Numbered from the stretch's first letter, positions 19,380-35,454 are shown. The stretch: DNA of 64,000 bases from Tipula vernalis (GCA_958295665.1 OY282560.1:310663236-310727235), one strand, 5' to 3'. Numbers and translations are program-made. The notes: a model not told the origin generated them from the sequence alone.

Positions 19380-21330
19380 ATTGTGCTCCGATTCCGATGA
19401 TTGATACCTCTATCAATAGACGTTGAGCACTGTAATTATCGTGCCAACGGACATTTGGATCGTTCGAATATTTCTACACATTTTGGAGAAAATTCAAATT
19501 TATTGAAAATCACCTGAACTATAGACCAAAAAGTCAGATCTCCAAAGAGCGAACTCCGACAATTGTGCTCCGGTTCCGATGATTGATACCTCTATCAATA
19601 GGCGTTGAGCCCTGTAATTATCGTGCCAACGGCCATTTGGATCGTTCGAATATTTCTACACATTTTGGAGAAAATTCAAATTTATTGAAAATCACCTGAA
19701 CTATAGACCAAAAAGTCAGAGCTCCAAAGAGCGAACTCCGGCAATTGTGCTCCGATTCCGATAATTGATACCTCTATCAATAGGCGTTGAGCCCTGTAAT
19801 TATCGTGCCAACGGACATTTGGATCGTTTGAATATTTCCACACATTTTGGAGAAAATTCAAATTTATTGAAAATCACCTGAACCATAGACCAAAAAGTCA
19901 GAGCTCCAAAGAGCGAACTCCGGCAATTGTGCTCCGATTCCAATGATTGATACCTCTATCAATAGGCGTTGAGCCCTGTAATTATCGTGCCAACGGACAT
20001 TTGGTTCGTTCGAATATTTCCACACATTTTAGAGAAAATTCAAATTTATTGAAAATCACCTGAACTATAGACCAAAAAGTCAGAGCTCCAAAGAGCGAAC
20101 TCCGGCAATTGTGCTCCGATTCCGATGATTGATACCTATATCAATAGGCGTTGAGCCCTGTAATTATCGTGCCAACGGACATTTGGATCGTTCGAATATT
20201 TCTACACATTTTGGAGAAAATTTAAATTTATTGAAAATCACCTGAACTATAGACCAAAAAGTCAGAACTCCAAAGAGTGAACTCCGGCAATTGTGCTCCG
20301 ATTTCGATGATTGATACCTCTATCAATAGGCGTTGAGCCCTGTAATTATCGTGCCAACGGACATTTGGATCGTTCGAATATTTCTACACATTTTGGAGAA
20401 AATTCAAATTTATTGAAAATCACCTGAACTATAGACCAAAAAGTCAGAGCTCCAAAGAGCGAACTCCGGCAATTGTGCTCCGATTCCGATGATTGATACC
20501 TATATCAATAGGCGTTGAGCCCTGTAATTATCGTGCCAACGGACATTTGGATCGTTCGAATATTTCTTCACATTTTGGAGAAAATTCAAATTTATTGAAA
20601 ATCACCTGAACTATAGACCAAAAAGTCAGAGCTCCAAAGAGCGAACTCCGGCAATTGTGCTCCGATTCCGATGATTGATACCCCTATCAATAGACGTTGA
20701 GCACTGTAATTATCGTGCCAACGGACATTTGGATCGTTCGAATATTTCTACACATTTTGGAGAAAATTCAAATTTATTGAAAATCACCTGAACTATAGAC
20801 CAAAAAGTCAGAGCTCCAAAGAGCGAACTCCGACAATTGTGCTCCGGTTCCGATGATTGATACCTCTATCAATAGGCGTTGAGCCCTGTAATTATCGTGC
20901 CAACGGCCATTTGGATCGTTCGAATATTTCTACACATTTTGGAGAAAATTCAAATTTATTGAAAATCACCTGAACTATAGACCAAAAAGTCAGAGCTCCA
21001 AAGAGCGAACTCCGGCAATTGTGCTCCGATTCCGATAATTGATACCTCTATCAATAGGCGTTGAGCCCTGTAATTATCGTGCCAACGGACATTTGGATCG
21101 TTTGAATATTTCCACTCATTTTGGAGAAAATTCAAATTTATTGAAAATCACCTGAACCATAGACCAAAAAGTCAGAGCTCCAAAGAGCGAACTCCGGCAA
21201 TTGTGCTCCGATTCCGATGATTGATACCTCTATCAATAGGCGTTGAGCCCTGTAATTATCGTGCCAACGGACATTTGGTTCGTTCGAATATTTCTACACA
21301 TTTTGGAGAAAATTCAAAATTATTGAAAAT
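19380..21330. repeat. 7-monomer higher-order duplication in the satellite
   Basis: Rare variants recur exactly 1274 bases (7 x 182) apart: the ggccattt change at 19631 and 20905, the pair tagacgttgagcactg at about 19417 and 20691, and gacaattgtgctccggttcc at about 19557 and 20831. A third, slightly altered copy of this variant set occurs around 23250-24000. Confidence 0.8.
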
Positions 21331-24300
21331 CACCTGAACTATAGACCAAAAAGTCAGAGCTCCAAAGTGCGAACTCCGGCAATTGTGCTCCGATTCCGAT
21401 GATTGATACCTCTATCAATAGGCGTTGAGCCCTGTAATTATCGTGCCAACGGACATTTGGATCGTTCGAATATTTCTACACATTTTGGAGAAAATTCAAA
21501 TTTATTGAAAATCACCTGAACTATAGACCCAAAAGTCAGAGCTCCAAAGAGCGAACTCCGGCAATTGTGCTCCGATTCCAATGATTGATACCTCTAACAA
21601 TAGGCGTTGAGCCCTGTAATTATCGTGCCAACGGACATTTGGATCGTTCGAATATTTCTACACATTTTGGAGAAAATTCAAAATTATTGAAAATCACCTG
21701 AACTATAGACCAAAAAGTCAGAGCTCCAAAGAGCGAACTACGGCAATTGTGCTACGATTCCGATGATTGATACCTCGTCGATTATCGTGCCAATGGACAT
21801 TTGGATCGTTCGAATATTTCTACACATTTTGGAGAAAATTCAAATTTATTGAAAATCACCTGAACTATAGACCAAAAAGTCAGAGCTCCAAAAAGCGAAC
21901 TCCGGCAATTGTGCTCCGATTCCGATGATTGATACCTCTATCAATAGGCGTTGAGCCCTGTAATTATCGTGCCAAAGGACATTTGGATCGTTTAAATATT
22001 TTTACACATTTTGGAGAAAATTCAAATTTATTGAAAATCACCTGAACTATAGACCAAAAAGTCAGAGCTCCAAAGAGCGAACTCCGGCAATTGTGCTCCG
22101 ATTCCGATGATTGATACCTATATCAATAGGCGTTGAGCCCTGTAATTATCGTGCCAACGGACATTTGGATCGTTCGAATATTTCTACACATTTTGGAGAA
22201 AATTCAAATTTATTGAAAATCACCTGAACTATAGACCAAAAAGTCAGAGCTCCAAAGAGCGAACTCCGGCAATTGTGCTCCGATTCCAATGATTGATACC
22301 TCTAACAATAGGCGTTGAGCCCTGTAATTATCGTGCCAACGGACATTTGGATCGTTCGAATATTTCTACACATTTTGGAGAAAATTCAAATTTATTGAAA
22401 ATCACCTGAACTATAGACCAACAAGTCAGAGCTCCAAAGAGCGAACTCCGGCAATTGTGCTCCGATTCCGATGATTGAAAACCTCTATCAATAGGCGTTG
22501 AGCCCTGTAATTATCGTGCCAACGGACATTTGGATCGTTCAAATATTTCTACACATTTTAGAGAAAATTCAAATTTATTGAAAATCACCTGAACTATAGA
22601 CCAAAAAGTCAGAGCTCCAAAGAGCGAACTCCGGCAATTGTGCTCCGATTCCGATGATTGATACCTCTATCAATAGGCGTTGAGCCCTGTAATTATCGTG
22701 CCAACGGACATTTGGATCGTTCGAATATTTCTACACATTTTGGAGAAAATTTAAATTTATTGAAAATCACCTGAACTATAGACCAAAAAGTCATAACTCC
22801 AAAGAGTGAACTCCGGCAATTGTGCTCCGATTTCGATGATTGATACCTCTATCAATAGGCGTTGAGCCCTGCAATTATCGTGCCAACGGACATTTGGATC
22901 GTTCGAATATTTCTACACATTTTGGAGAAAATTAAAATTTATTGAAAATCACCTGAACTATAGACCAAAAAGTCAGAGCTCCAAAGAGCGAACTCCGGCA
23001 ATTGTGCTCCGATTCCGATGATTGATACCTATATCAATAGGCGTTGAGCCCTGCAATTATCGTGCCAACGGACATTTGGATCGTTCGAATATTTCTACAC
23101 ATTTTGGAGAAAATTAAAATTTATTGAAAATCACCTGAACTATAGACCAAAAAGTCAGAGCTCCAAAGAGCGAACTCCGGCAATTGTGCTCCGATCCCAA
23201 TGATTGATACCTCTATCAATAGGCGTTGAGCCCTGTAATTATCGTGCCAACGGCCATTTGGATCGTTCGAATATTTCTACACATTTTGGAGAAAATTCCA
23301 ATTTATTGAAAATCACCTGAACTATAGACCAAAAAGTCAGAGCTCCAAAGAGCGAACTCCGACAATTTTGCTCCGGTTCCGATGATTGATACCTCTATCA
23401 ATAGGCGTTGAGCCCTGTAATTATCGTGCCAACGGCCATTTGGATCGTTCGAATATTTCTACACATTTTGGAGAAAATTCAAATTTATTGAAAATCACCT
23501 GAACTATAGACCAAAAAGTCAGAGCTCCAAAGAGCGAACTCCGGCAATTGTGCTCCGATTCCGATAATTGATACCTCTATCAATAGGCGTTGAGCCCTGT
23601 AATTATCGTGCCAACGGACATTTGGATCGTTTGAATATTTCCACTCATTTTGGAGAAAATTCAAATTTATTGAAAATCACCTGAACCATAGACCAAAAAG
23701 TCAGAGCTCCAAAGAGCGAACTCCGGCAATTGTGCTCCGATTCCGATGATTGATACCTCTATCAATAGGCGTTGAGCCCTGTAATTATCGTGCCAACGGA
23801 CATTTGGTTCGTTCGAATATTTCTACACATTTTGGAGAAAATTCAAAATTATTGAAAATCACCTGAACTATAGACCAAAAAGTCAGAGCTCCAAAGTGCG
23901 AACTCCGGCAATTGTGCTCCGATTCCGATGATTGATACCTCTATCAATAGGCGTTGAGCCCTGTAATTATCGTGCCAACGGACATTTGGATCGTTCGAAT
24001 ATTTCTACACATTTTGGAGAAAATTCAAATTTATTGAATATCACCTGAACTATAGACCAAAAAGTCAGAGCTCCAAAGAGCGAACTCCGGCAATTGTGCT
24101 CCGATTCCGATGATTGATACATTTATCAATAGGCGTTGAGCCCTGTAATTATCGTGCCAACGGACATTTGGATCGTTCGAATATTTCTACACATTTTGGA
24201 GAAAATTCAAATTTATTGAAAATCACCTGAACTATAGACCAAAAAGTCAGAGCACCAAAGAGCGAACTCCGGCAATTGTGCTCCGATTCCGATGATTGAT

Positions 24301-27300
24301 ACCTCTATCAATAGGCGTTGAGCCCTGTAATTATCGTGCCAAAGGACATTTGGATCGTTCGAATATTTCTACACATTTTGGAGAATATTCAAATTTATTG
24401 AAAATCACCTGAACTATAGACCAAAAAGTCAGAGCTCCAAAGAGCGAACTCCGGCAATTGTGCTCCGATTCCGATGATTGATACCTCTATCAATAGGCGT
24501 TGAGCCCTGTAATTATCGTGCCAACGGACATTTGGATCGTTCGAATATTTCTACACATTTTGCACAAAATTCAAATTTATTGAAAATCACCTGAACTATA
24601 GACCAAAAAGTCAGAGCTCCAAAGAGCGAACTCCGGCAATTGTGCTCCGATTCCGATGATTGATACATTTATCAATAGGCGTTGAGCCCTGTAATTATCG
24701 TGCCAATGGACATTTGGATCGTTCGAATATTTCTACACATTTTGGAGAAAATTCAAATTTATTGAAAATCACCTGAACTATAGACCAAAAAGTCAGAGCT
24801 CCAAAAAGCGAACTCCGGCAATTGTGCTCCGATTCCGATGATTGATACCTCTATCAATAGGCGTTGAGCCCTGTAATTATCGTGCCAACGGACATTTGGA
24901 TCGTTCGAATATTTCTATACATTTTGGAGAAAATTCAAATTAATTGAAAATCACCTGAATATAGACCAAAAAGTCAGAGCTCCAAAGAGCGAACTCCGGC
25001 AATTGTGCTCCGATTCCGATGATTGAAAACCTCTATCAATAGGCGTTGAGCCCTGTAATTATCGTGCCAAAGGACATTTGGTCGTTCAAATATTTTTACA
25101 CATTTTGGAGAAAATTCAAATTTATTGAAAATCACCTGAACTATAAACCAAAAAGTCAGAGCTCCAAAGAGCGAACTCCGGCAATTGTGCTCCGATTCCG
25201 ATGATTGATACCTCTATCAATAGGCGTTGAGCCCTGTAATTATCGTGCCAAAGGACATTTGGATCGTTTGAATATTTCTACACATTTTGGAGAAAATTCC
25301 AATTTATTGAAAATCACCTGAACTATAGACCAAAAAGTCAGAGCTCCAAAGAGCGAACTCCGGCAATTGTGCTCCGATTCCGATGATTGATACCTCTATC
25401 AACAGGCGTTGAGCCCTGTAATTATCGTGCCAACGGACATTTGGATCGTTCGAATATTTCTACACATTTTGGAGAAAATTCCAATTTATTGAAAATCACC
25501 TGAACTATAGACCAAAAAGTCAGAGCTCCAAAGAGCGAACTCCGGCAATTGTGCTCCGATTCCGATGATTGATACCTCTATCAATAGGCGTTGAGCCCTA
25601 TAATTATCGTGCCAACGTACATTTGGATCGTTCAAATATTTCTACACATTTTGAAGAAAATTCAAATTTATTGAAAATCACCTGAACTATAGACCAAAAA
25701 GTCAGAGCTCCAAAGAGCGAACTCCGGCAATTGTGCTCCGATTTCGATGATTGATACCTCTATAAATAGGCGTTGAGCCCTGTAATTATCGTGCCAACGG
25801 ACATTTGGATCGTTCGAATATTTCTACACATTTTGGAGAAAATTCAAATTTATTGAAAATCACCTGAACTATAGACCAAAAAGTCAGAGCTCCAAAGAGC
25901 GAACTCCGGCAATTGTGCTCCGATTCCAATGATTGATACCTCTATCAATAGGCGTTGAGCCCTGTAATTATCGTGCCAACGGACATTTGGATCGTTCAAA
26001 TATTTCTACACATTTTGGAGAAAATTCAAATTTATTGAAAATCACCTGAACTATAGATCATAAAGTCAGAGCTCCAAAAATCGAACTCCGGCAATTGTGC
26101 TCCGATTCCGATGATTGATACATTTATCAATAGGCGTTGAGCCCTGTAATTATCGTGCCAACGGACATTTGGATCGTTCGAATATTTCTACACATTTTGC
26201 ACAAAATTCAAATTTATTGAAAATCACCTGAACTATAGACCAAAAAGTCAGAGCTCCAAAGAGCGAACTCCGGCAATTGTGCTCCGATTCCGATGATTGA
26301 TACATTTATCAATAGGCGTTGAGCCCTGTAATTATCGTGCCAATGGACATTTGGATCGTTCGAACATTTCTACACATTTTGGAGAAAATTCAAATTTATT
26401 GAAAATCACCTGAACTATAGACCAAAAAGTCAGAGCTCCAAAAAGCGAACTCCGGCAATTGTGCTCCGATTCCGATGATTGATACCTCTATCAATAGGCG
26501 TTGAGCCCTGTAATTATCGTGCCAAAGGACATTTGGATCGTTCGAATATTTCTACACATTTTGGAGAAAATTCAAATTTATTGAAAATCACCTGAACTAT
26601 AGACCAAAAAGTCAGAGCTCCAAAGAGCGAACTCCGGCAATTGTGCTCCGATTCCGATGATTGATACCTCTATCAATAGGCGTTGAGCCCTGTAATTATC
26701 GTGCCAACGGACATTTGGATCGTTCGAATATTTCTACACATTTTGGAGAAAATTCAAATTTTTGGAAAATCACCTGAACTATAGACCAAAAAGTCAGAGC
26801 TCCAAAGAGCGAACTCCGGCAATTGTGCTCCGATTCCGATGATTGATACCTCTATCAATAGGCGTTGAGCCCTGTAATTATCGTGCCAACGGACATTTGG
26901 ATCGTTCGAATATTTCTATACATTTTGGAGAAAATTCAAATTTATTGAAAATCACCTGAACTATAGACCAAAAAGTCAGAGGTCCAAAGAGCGAACTCCG
27001 GCAATTGTGCTCCGATTCCGATGATTGATACCTCTATCAATAGGCGTTGAGCCCTGTAATTATCGTGCCAAAGGACATTTGGATCGTTCGAATATTTCTA
27101 CACATTTTGGAGAAAATTCAAATTTATTGAAAATCACCTGAACTATAAACCAAAAAGTCAGAGCTGCAAAGAGCGAACTCCGGCAATTGTGCTCCGATTC
27201 CAATGATTGATACCTCTATCAATAGGCGTTGAGCCCTGTAATTATCGTGCCAACGGACATTTGGATCGTTCAAATATTTCTACACATTTTGGAGAAAATT

Positions 27301-30300
27301 TAAATTTATTGAAAATCACCTGAACTATAGATCATAAAGTCAGAGCTCCAAAAAGCGAACTCCGGCAATTGTGCTCCGATTCCGATGATTGATACATTTA
27401 TCAATAGGCGTTGAGCCCTGTAATTATCGTGCCAACGGACATTTGGATCGAATATTTCTACACATTTTGCACAAAATTCAAATTTATTGAAAATCACCTG
27501 AACTATAGACCAAAAAGTCAGAGCTCCAAAGAGCGAACTCCGGCAATTGTGCTCCGATTCCGATGATTGATACATTTATCAATAGGCGTTCAGCCCTGTA
27601 ATTATCGTGCCAATGGACATTTGGATCGTTCGAATATTTCTACACATTTTGGAGAAAATTCAAATTTATTGAAAATCACCTGAACTATAGACCAAAAAGT
27701 CAGAGCTCCAAAAAGCGAACTCCGGCAATTGTGCTCCGATTCCGATGATTGATACCTCTATCAATAGGCGTTGAGCCCTGTAATTATCGTGCCAAAGGAC
27801 ATTTGGATCGTTCAAATATTTTTACACATTTTGGAGAAAATTCAAATTTATTGAAAATCACCTGAACTATAAACCAAAAAGTCAGAGCTCCAAAGAGCGA
27901 ACTCCGGCAATTGTGCTCCGATTCCGATGATTGATACCTCTATCAATAGGCGTTGAGCCCTGTAATTATCGTGCCAACAGACATTTGGATCGTTCGAATA
28001 TTTCTACACATTTTGGAGAAAATTCCAATTTATTGAAAATCACCTGAACTATAGACCAAAAAGTCAGAGCTCCAAAGAGCGAACTCCGTCAATTGTGCTC
28101 CGATTCCGATGATTGATACCTCTATAAATAGGCGTTGAGCCCTGTAATTATCTTGCCAACGGACATTTGGATCGTTCGAATATTTTTATACATTTGGGAG
28201 AAAATTCAAATTTATTGAAAATCACCTGAACTATAGACCAAAAAGTCAGAGCTCCAAAGAGCGAACTCCGGCAATTGTGCTCCGATTCCGATGATTGATA
28301 CCTCATCAATAGGCGTTGAGCCCTGTAATTATCGTGCCAAAGGACATTTGGATCGTTCAAATATTTTTACACATTTTGGAGAAAATTCAAATTGATTGAA
28401 AATCACCTGAACTATAAACCAAAAAGTCAGAGCTCCAAAGAGCGAACTCCGGCAATTGTGCTCCGATTCCGATGATTGATACCTCAATCAATAGGCGTTG
28501 AGCCCTGTAATTATCGTGCCAAAGGACATTTGGATCGTTTGAATATTTCTACACATTTTGGAGAAAATTCCAATTTATTGAAAATCACCTGAACTATAAC
28601 CAAAAAGTCAGAGCTCCAAAGAGCGAACTCCGGCAATTGTGCTTCGATTCCGATGATTGATACCTCTATCAACAGGCGTTGAGCCCTGTAATTATCGTGC
28701 CAACGGACATTTGGATCGTTCGAATATTTCTACACATTTTGGAGAAAATTCCAATTTATTGAAAATCACCTGAACTATAGACCAAAAAGTCAGAGCTCCA
28801 AAGAGCGAACTCCGGCAATTGTGCTCCGATTCCGATGATTGATACCTCTATAAATAGGCGTTGAGCCCTGTAATTATCGTGCCAACGGACATTTGGATCG
28901 TTCGAATATTTCTACACATTTTGGAGAAAATTCAAATTTATTGAAAATCACTTGAACTATAGACCAAAAAGTCAGAGCTCCAAAGAGCGAACTTCGGCAA
29001 TTGTGCTCCGATTCCGATGATTGATACCTCTATAAATAGGCGTTGAGCCCTGTAATTATGGTGCCAACGGACATTTGGATCGTTCGAATATTTCTACACA
29101 TTTTGAAGAAAATTCAAATTTATTGAAAATCACCTGAAATGTAGACCAAAAAGTCAGAGGTCCAAAGAGCGAACTCCGGCAATTGTGCTCCGATTCCGAT
29201 GATTGATACCTCTATCAATAGGCGTTGAGCCCTGTAATTATCGTGCCAATGGACATTTGGATCGTTCGAATATTTCAACACATTTTGGAGAAAATTCAAA
29301 TTTATTGAAAATCACCTGAACTATAGACCAAAAAGTCAGAGCGAAATCCGGCAATTGTGCTCCGATTCCGATGATTGATACCTCTATCAATTGGCGTTGA
29401 GCCCTGTAATTATCGTGCCAACGGACATTTGGATCGTTCGAATATTTCTACACATTTTGGAGAAAATTCAAATTTATTGAAAATCACCTGAACTATAGGC
29501 CAAAAAGTCAGAGCTCCAAAGAGCGAACTCCGGCAATTGTGCTCCGATTCCGATGATTGATACCTCTATCAATAGGCGTTGAGCCCTGTAATTATCGTGC
29601 CAACGGACATTTGGATCGTTCGAATATTTCAACACATTTTGGAGAAAATTCAAATTTATTGAAAATCACCTCTATCAATAGGCGTTGAGCCCTGTAATTA
29701 TCGTGCCAACGGACATTTGGATCGTTCGAATATTTCTACGCATTTTGGAGAAAATTCAAATTTATTGAAAATCACCTGAACTATAGACCAAAAAGTCAGA
29801 GCTCCAAAGAGCGAACTCCGGAAATTGTGCTCCGATTCCGATGATTGATACCTATATCAATAGGCGTTGAGCCCTGTAATTATCGTGTTAACGGACATTT
29901 AGATCGTTCGAATATTTCTACACATTTTGGAGAAAATTCAAATTTATTGAAAATCACCTGAACTATAGACCAAAAAGTCAGAGCTCCAAAGAGTGAACTC
30001 CGGCAATTGTGCCCCGATTCCTATGATTGATACTTCTATCAATAGGCGTTGAGCCCTGTAATTATCGTGCCAACGGACATTTGGATCGTTCGAATATTTC
30101 TACACATTTTGGAGAAAATTCAAATTTATTGAAAATCACATGAACTATAGACCAAAAAGTCAGTGCTCCTACGGGCGCACTCCGGCAATTGTGCTCCGAT
30201 TCCGATGATTGATACCTCTATCAATAGGCGTTGAGCCCTGTAATTATCTTGCTAACGGACATTTGGATCGTTCGAATATTTCTACACATTTTGGAGAAAA

Positions 30301-31079
30301 TTCAAATTTATTGAAAATCACCTGAACTATAGACCAAAAAGTCAGAGGTCCAAAGAGCGAACTCCGGCAATTGTGCTCCGATTCCGATGATTGATACCTC
30401 TATCAATAGGCGTTGAGCCCTGTAATTATCGTGCCAACGGACATTTGGATCGTTCGAATATTTCTACAGATTTAGGAGAAAATTCAAATTTATTGAAAAT
30501 CACCTGAACTATAGACCAAAAAGTCAGAGCTCCAAAGAGCGAACTCCGGCAATTGTGCTCCGATTCCGATGATTGATACCTCTATCAATAGGCGTTGAGC
30601 CCTGTAATTATCGTGCCAACGGACATTTGGATCGTTCGAAAATTTCTACACATTTTGGAGAAAACTCAAACTTATTGAAAATCACCTGAACTATAGACCA
30701 AAAAGTCAGAGCTCCAAAGTGCGAACTCAGGCAATTGTGCTCCGATTCCGATGATTGATACCTCTATCAATAGGCGTTGAGCCCTGTAATTATCGTGCCA
30801 ACGGACATTTGGATCGTTCGAATATTTCTACACATTTTGGAGAAAATTCAAATTTATTGAAAACACCTGAACTATAGACCAAAAAGTCAGAGCTCCAAAG
30901 AGCGAAATCCAGCAATTGTGCTCCGATTCCGATGATTGATACCTCCATCAATAGGCGTTGAGCCCTATAATTATCGTGCCAACGGACATTTGGATCGTTC
31001 GAATATTTCTACACATTTTGGAGAAAATTCAAATTTATTGAAAATCACCTGAACTATAGACCAAAAAGTCAGAGCTCCA

Positions 31080-34000
31080 AAGAGCGAACTCCGGCAATTG
31101 TGCTCCGATTCCGATGATTGATACCTCTATCAATAGGCGTTGAGCCCTGTAATTATCGTGCCAACGGACATTTGGATCGTTTGAATATTTCTACACATTT
31201 TGGAGAAAATTCAAATTTATTGAAAATCACCTGAACTATAGACCAAAAAGTCAGAGCTCCAAAGAGCGAACTCCGGCAATTGTGCTCCGATTCCGATGAT
31301 TGATACCTCTATCAATAGGCGTTGATCCCTGTAATTATCGTGCCAACGGACATTTGGATCGTTCGAATATTTCTACACTTTTTGGAGAAAATTCAAATTT
31401 ATTGAAAATCACCTGAACTATAGACCAAAAAGTCAGAGCTCCAAAGAGCGAACTCCGGCAATTGTGCTCCGATTCCGATGATTGATACCTCTATCAATAG
31501 GCGTTGAGCCCTGTAATTATCGTGCCAACGGACATTTGGATCGTTCAAATATTTCTACACATTTTGGAGAAAATTCAAATTTATTGAAAATCACCTGAAC
31601 TATAGACCAAAAAGTCAGAGCTCCAAAGAGCGAACTCCGGCAATTGTGCTCTGATTCCGATGATTGATACCTCTATCAATAAGCGTTGATCCCTGTAATT
31701 ATCGTGCCAACGGACATTTGGATCGTTCGAATATTTCTACACATTTTGGAGAAAATTCAAATTTATTGAAAATCACCTGAACTATAGACCAAAAAGTCAG
31801 AGCTCCAAAGAGCGAACTCCGGCAATTGTGCTCCGATTCCGATGATTGATACCTCTATCAATAGGCGTTGAGCCCTGTAATTATCGTGCCAACGGACATT
31901 TGGATCGTTCAAATATTACTACACATTTTGGAGAAAATTCAAATTTATTGAAAATCACCTGAACTATAGATCATAAAGTCAGAGCTCCAAAAAGCGAACT
32001 CTGGCAATTGTGCTCCGATTCCGATGATTGATACATTTATCAATAGGCGTTGAGCCCTGTAATTATCGTGCCAACGGACATTTGGATCGTTCGAATATTT
32101 CTACACATTTTGGAGAAAATTTAAATTTATTGAAAATCACCTGAACTATAGACCAAAAAGTCATAGCTCCAAAGAGCGAACTCCGGCAACTGTGCTACGA
32201 TTCCGATGATTGATACCTCTATCAATAGGCGTTGAGCCCTGTAATTATCGTGCCAAAGGACATTTGGATCGTTTAAATATTTTTACACATTTTGGAGAAA
32301 ATTTAAATTTATTGAAAATCACCTGAACTATAGACCAAAAAGTCAGAGCTCCAAAGAGCGAACTCCGGCAATTGTGCTCCGATTCCGATGATTGATACCT
32401 CTATCAATAGGCGTTGAGCCCTGTAACTATCGTGCCAACGGACATTTGGATCGTTCGAATATTTCTACACATTTTGGAGAAAATTCAAATTTATTGAAAA
32501 TCACCTGAACTATAGACCAAAAAGTCAGAGCTCCAAAGAGCGAACTCCGGCAATTGTGCTCCGATTCCGATGATTGATACCTCTATCAACAGGCGTTGAG
32601 CCCTGTAATTATCGTGCCAACGGACATTTGGATCGTTCGAATATTTCTACACATTTTGGAGAAAATTCAAATTTATTGAAAATCACCTGACCTATAGACC
32701 AAAAAGTCAGAGCTCCAAAGAGCGAACTCCGGCAATTGTGCTCCGATTCCGATGATTGATACCTCTATCAATAGGCGTTGAGCCCTGTAATTATCGTGCC
32801 AACGGACATTTGGATCGTTCAAATATTTCTACACATTTTGGAGAAAATTCAAATTTATTGAAAATCACCTGAACTATAGACCAAAAAGTCAGAGCTCCAA
32901 AGAGCGAACTCCGGCAATTGTGCTCCGATTCCGATGATTGATACCTCTATCAATAGGCGTTGAGCCCTGTAATTATCGTGCCAACGGACATTTGGATCGT
33001 TTGAATATTTCTACACATTTTGGAGAAAATTCAAATTTATTGAAAATCACCTGAACTATAGACCAAAAAATCAGAGCTCCAAAGAGCGAACTCCGGCAAT
33101 TGTGCTCTGATTCCGATGATTGATACCTCTATCAATAGGCGTTGATCCCTGTAATTATCGTGCCAACGGACATTTGGATCGTTCGAATATTTCTACACTT
33201 TTTGGAGAAAATTCAAATTTATTGAAAATCACCTGAACTATAGACCAAAAAGTCAGAGCTCCAAAGAGCGAACTCCGGCAATTGTGCTCCGATTCCGATG
33301 ATTGATACCTCTATCAATAGGCGTTGAGCCCTGTAATTATCGTGCCAACGGACATTTGGATCGTTCAAATATTTCTACACATTTTGGAGAAAATTCAAAT
33401 TTATTGAAAATCACCTGAACTATAGACCAAAAAGTCAGAGCTCCAAAGAGCGAACTCCGGCAATTGTGCTCTGATTCCGATGATTGATACCTCTATCAAT
33501 AAGCGTTGATCCCTGTAATTATCGTGCCAACGGACATTTGGATCGTTCGAATATTTCTACACATTTTGGAGAAAATTCAAATTTATTGAAAATCACCTGA
33601 ACTATAGACCAAAAAGTCAGAGCTCCAAAGAGCGAACTCCGGCAATTGTGCTCCGATTCCGATGATTGATACCTCTATCAATAGGCGTTGAGCCCTGTAA
33701 TTATCGTGCCAACGGACATTTGGATCGTTCAAATATTACTACACATTTTGGAGAAAATTCAAATTTATTGAAAATCACCTGAACTATAGATCATAAAGTC
33801 AGAGCTCCAAAAAGCGAACTCTGGCAATTGTGCTCCGATTCCGATGATTGATACATTTATCAATAGGCGTTGAGCCCTGTAATTATCGTGCCAACGGACA
33901 TTTGGATCGTTCGAATATTTCTACACATTTTGGAGAAAATTTAAATTTATTGAAAATCACCTGAACTATAGACCAAAAAGTCATAGCTCCAAAGAGCGAA

Positions 34001-34690
34001 CTCCGGCAACTGTGCTACGATTCCGATGATTGATACCTCTATCAATAGGCGTTGAGCCCTGTAATTATCGTGCCAAAGGACATTTGGATCGTTTAAATAT
34101 TTTTACACATTTTGGAGAAAATTTAAATTTATTGAAAATCACCTGAACTATAGACCAAAAAGTCAGAGCTCCAAAGAGCGAACTCCGGCAATTGTGCTCC
34201 GATTCCGATGATTGATACCTCTATCAATAGGCGTTGAGCCCTGTAACTATCGTGCCAACGGACATTTGGATCGTTCGAATATTTCTACACATTTTGGAGA
34301 AAATTCAAATTTATTGAAAATCACCTGAACTATAGACCAAAAAGTCAGAGCTCCAAAGAGCGAACTCCGGCAATTGTGCTCCGATTCCGATGATTGATAC
34401 CTCTATCAACAGGCGTTGAGCCCTGTAATTATCGTGCCAACGGACATTTGGATCGTTCAAATATTTCTACACATTTTGGAGAAAATTCAAATTTATTGAA
34501 AATCACCTGACCTATAGACCAAAAAGTCAGAGCTCCAAAGAGCGAACTCCGGCAATTGTGCTCCGATTCCGATGATTGATACCTCTATCAATAGGCGTTG
34601 AGCCCTGTAATTATCGTGCCAACGGACATTTGGATCGTTCAAATATTTCTACACATTTTGGAGAAAATTAAAATTTATTGAAAATCACCT
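31080..34690. repeat. 10-monomer tandem duplication in the satellite
   Basis: 31080-32870 and 32900-34690 share the same series of private variants at an offset of 1820 (10 x 182). Examples are aagcgttgat at 31681 and 33501, aaatattact at about 31910 and 33730, and ggcaactgtgctacg near 32185 and 34005. Only scattered differences separate the copies, so the event is recent or well homogenised. Confidence 0.85.
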
Positions 34691-35454
34691 GAACTATAGG
34701 CCAAAAAGTCAGAGCTCCAAAAAGCGAACTCCGGCAATTGTGCTCCGATTCCGATGATTGATACATTTATCAATAGGCGTTGAGCCCTGTAATTATCGTG
34801 CCAACGGACATTTGGATCGTTCAAATATTTCTACACATTTTGGAGAAAATTCAAATTTATTGAAAATCACCTGAACTATAGACCACAAAAGTCAGAGCTC
34901 CAAAGAGCGAACTCCGGCAATTGTGCTCCGATTCCGATAAATATTACCTCTATAAATAGGCGTTGAGCCCTGTAATTATCGTGCCAACGGACATTTGGAT
35001 CGTTCGAATATTTCTACACATTTTGGGAAAAATTCAAATTTATTGAAAATTACCTGAACTATAGACCAAAAAGTCAGAGCTCCAAAGAGCGAACTCTGGC
35101 AATTGTGCTCCGATTCCGATGATTGATACCTCTATCAATAGGCGTTGAGCCCTGTAGTTATCGTGCTAACGGACATTTGGATCGTTCGAATATTTCTACA
35201 CATTTTGGAGAAAATTCAAATTTATTGAAAATCACCTGAACTATAGACCAAAAAGTCAGAGCTCCAAAGAGCGAACTCCGGCAATTGTGCTCCGATTCCG
35301 ATAATTGATACCTCTATCAACAGGCGTTGAGCCCTGTAATTATCGTGCCAACGGACATTTGGATCGTTGAAATATTTCTACACATTTTGGAGAAAATTCA
35401 AATTTATTGAAAATCACCTGAACTATAGGCCAAAAAGTCAGAGCGTTATTGAAA

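Noticed and set aside
27306..28360. Minus-strand open frames of 70-89 codons inside the satellite
   Set aside because: They are chance products of monomer indels. The 182 bp period shifts frame each unit, neighbouring units contain stops, and the same peptide words recur only because the DNA is repetitive.
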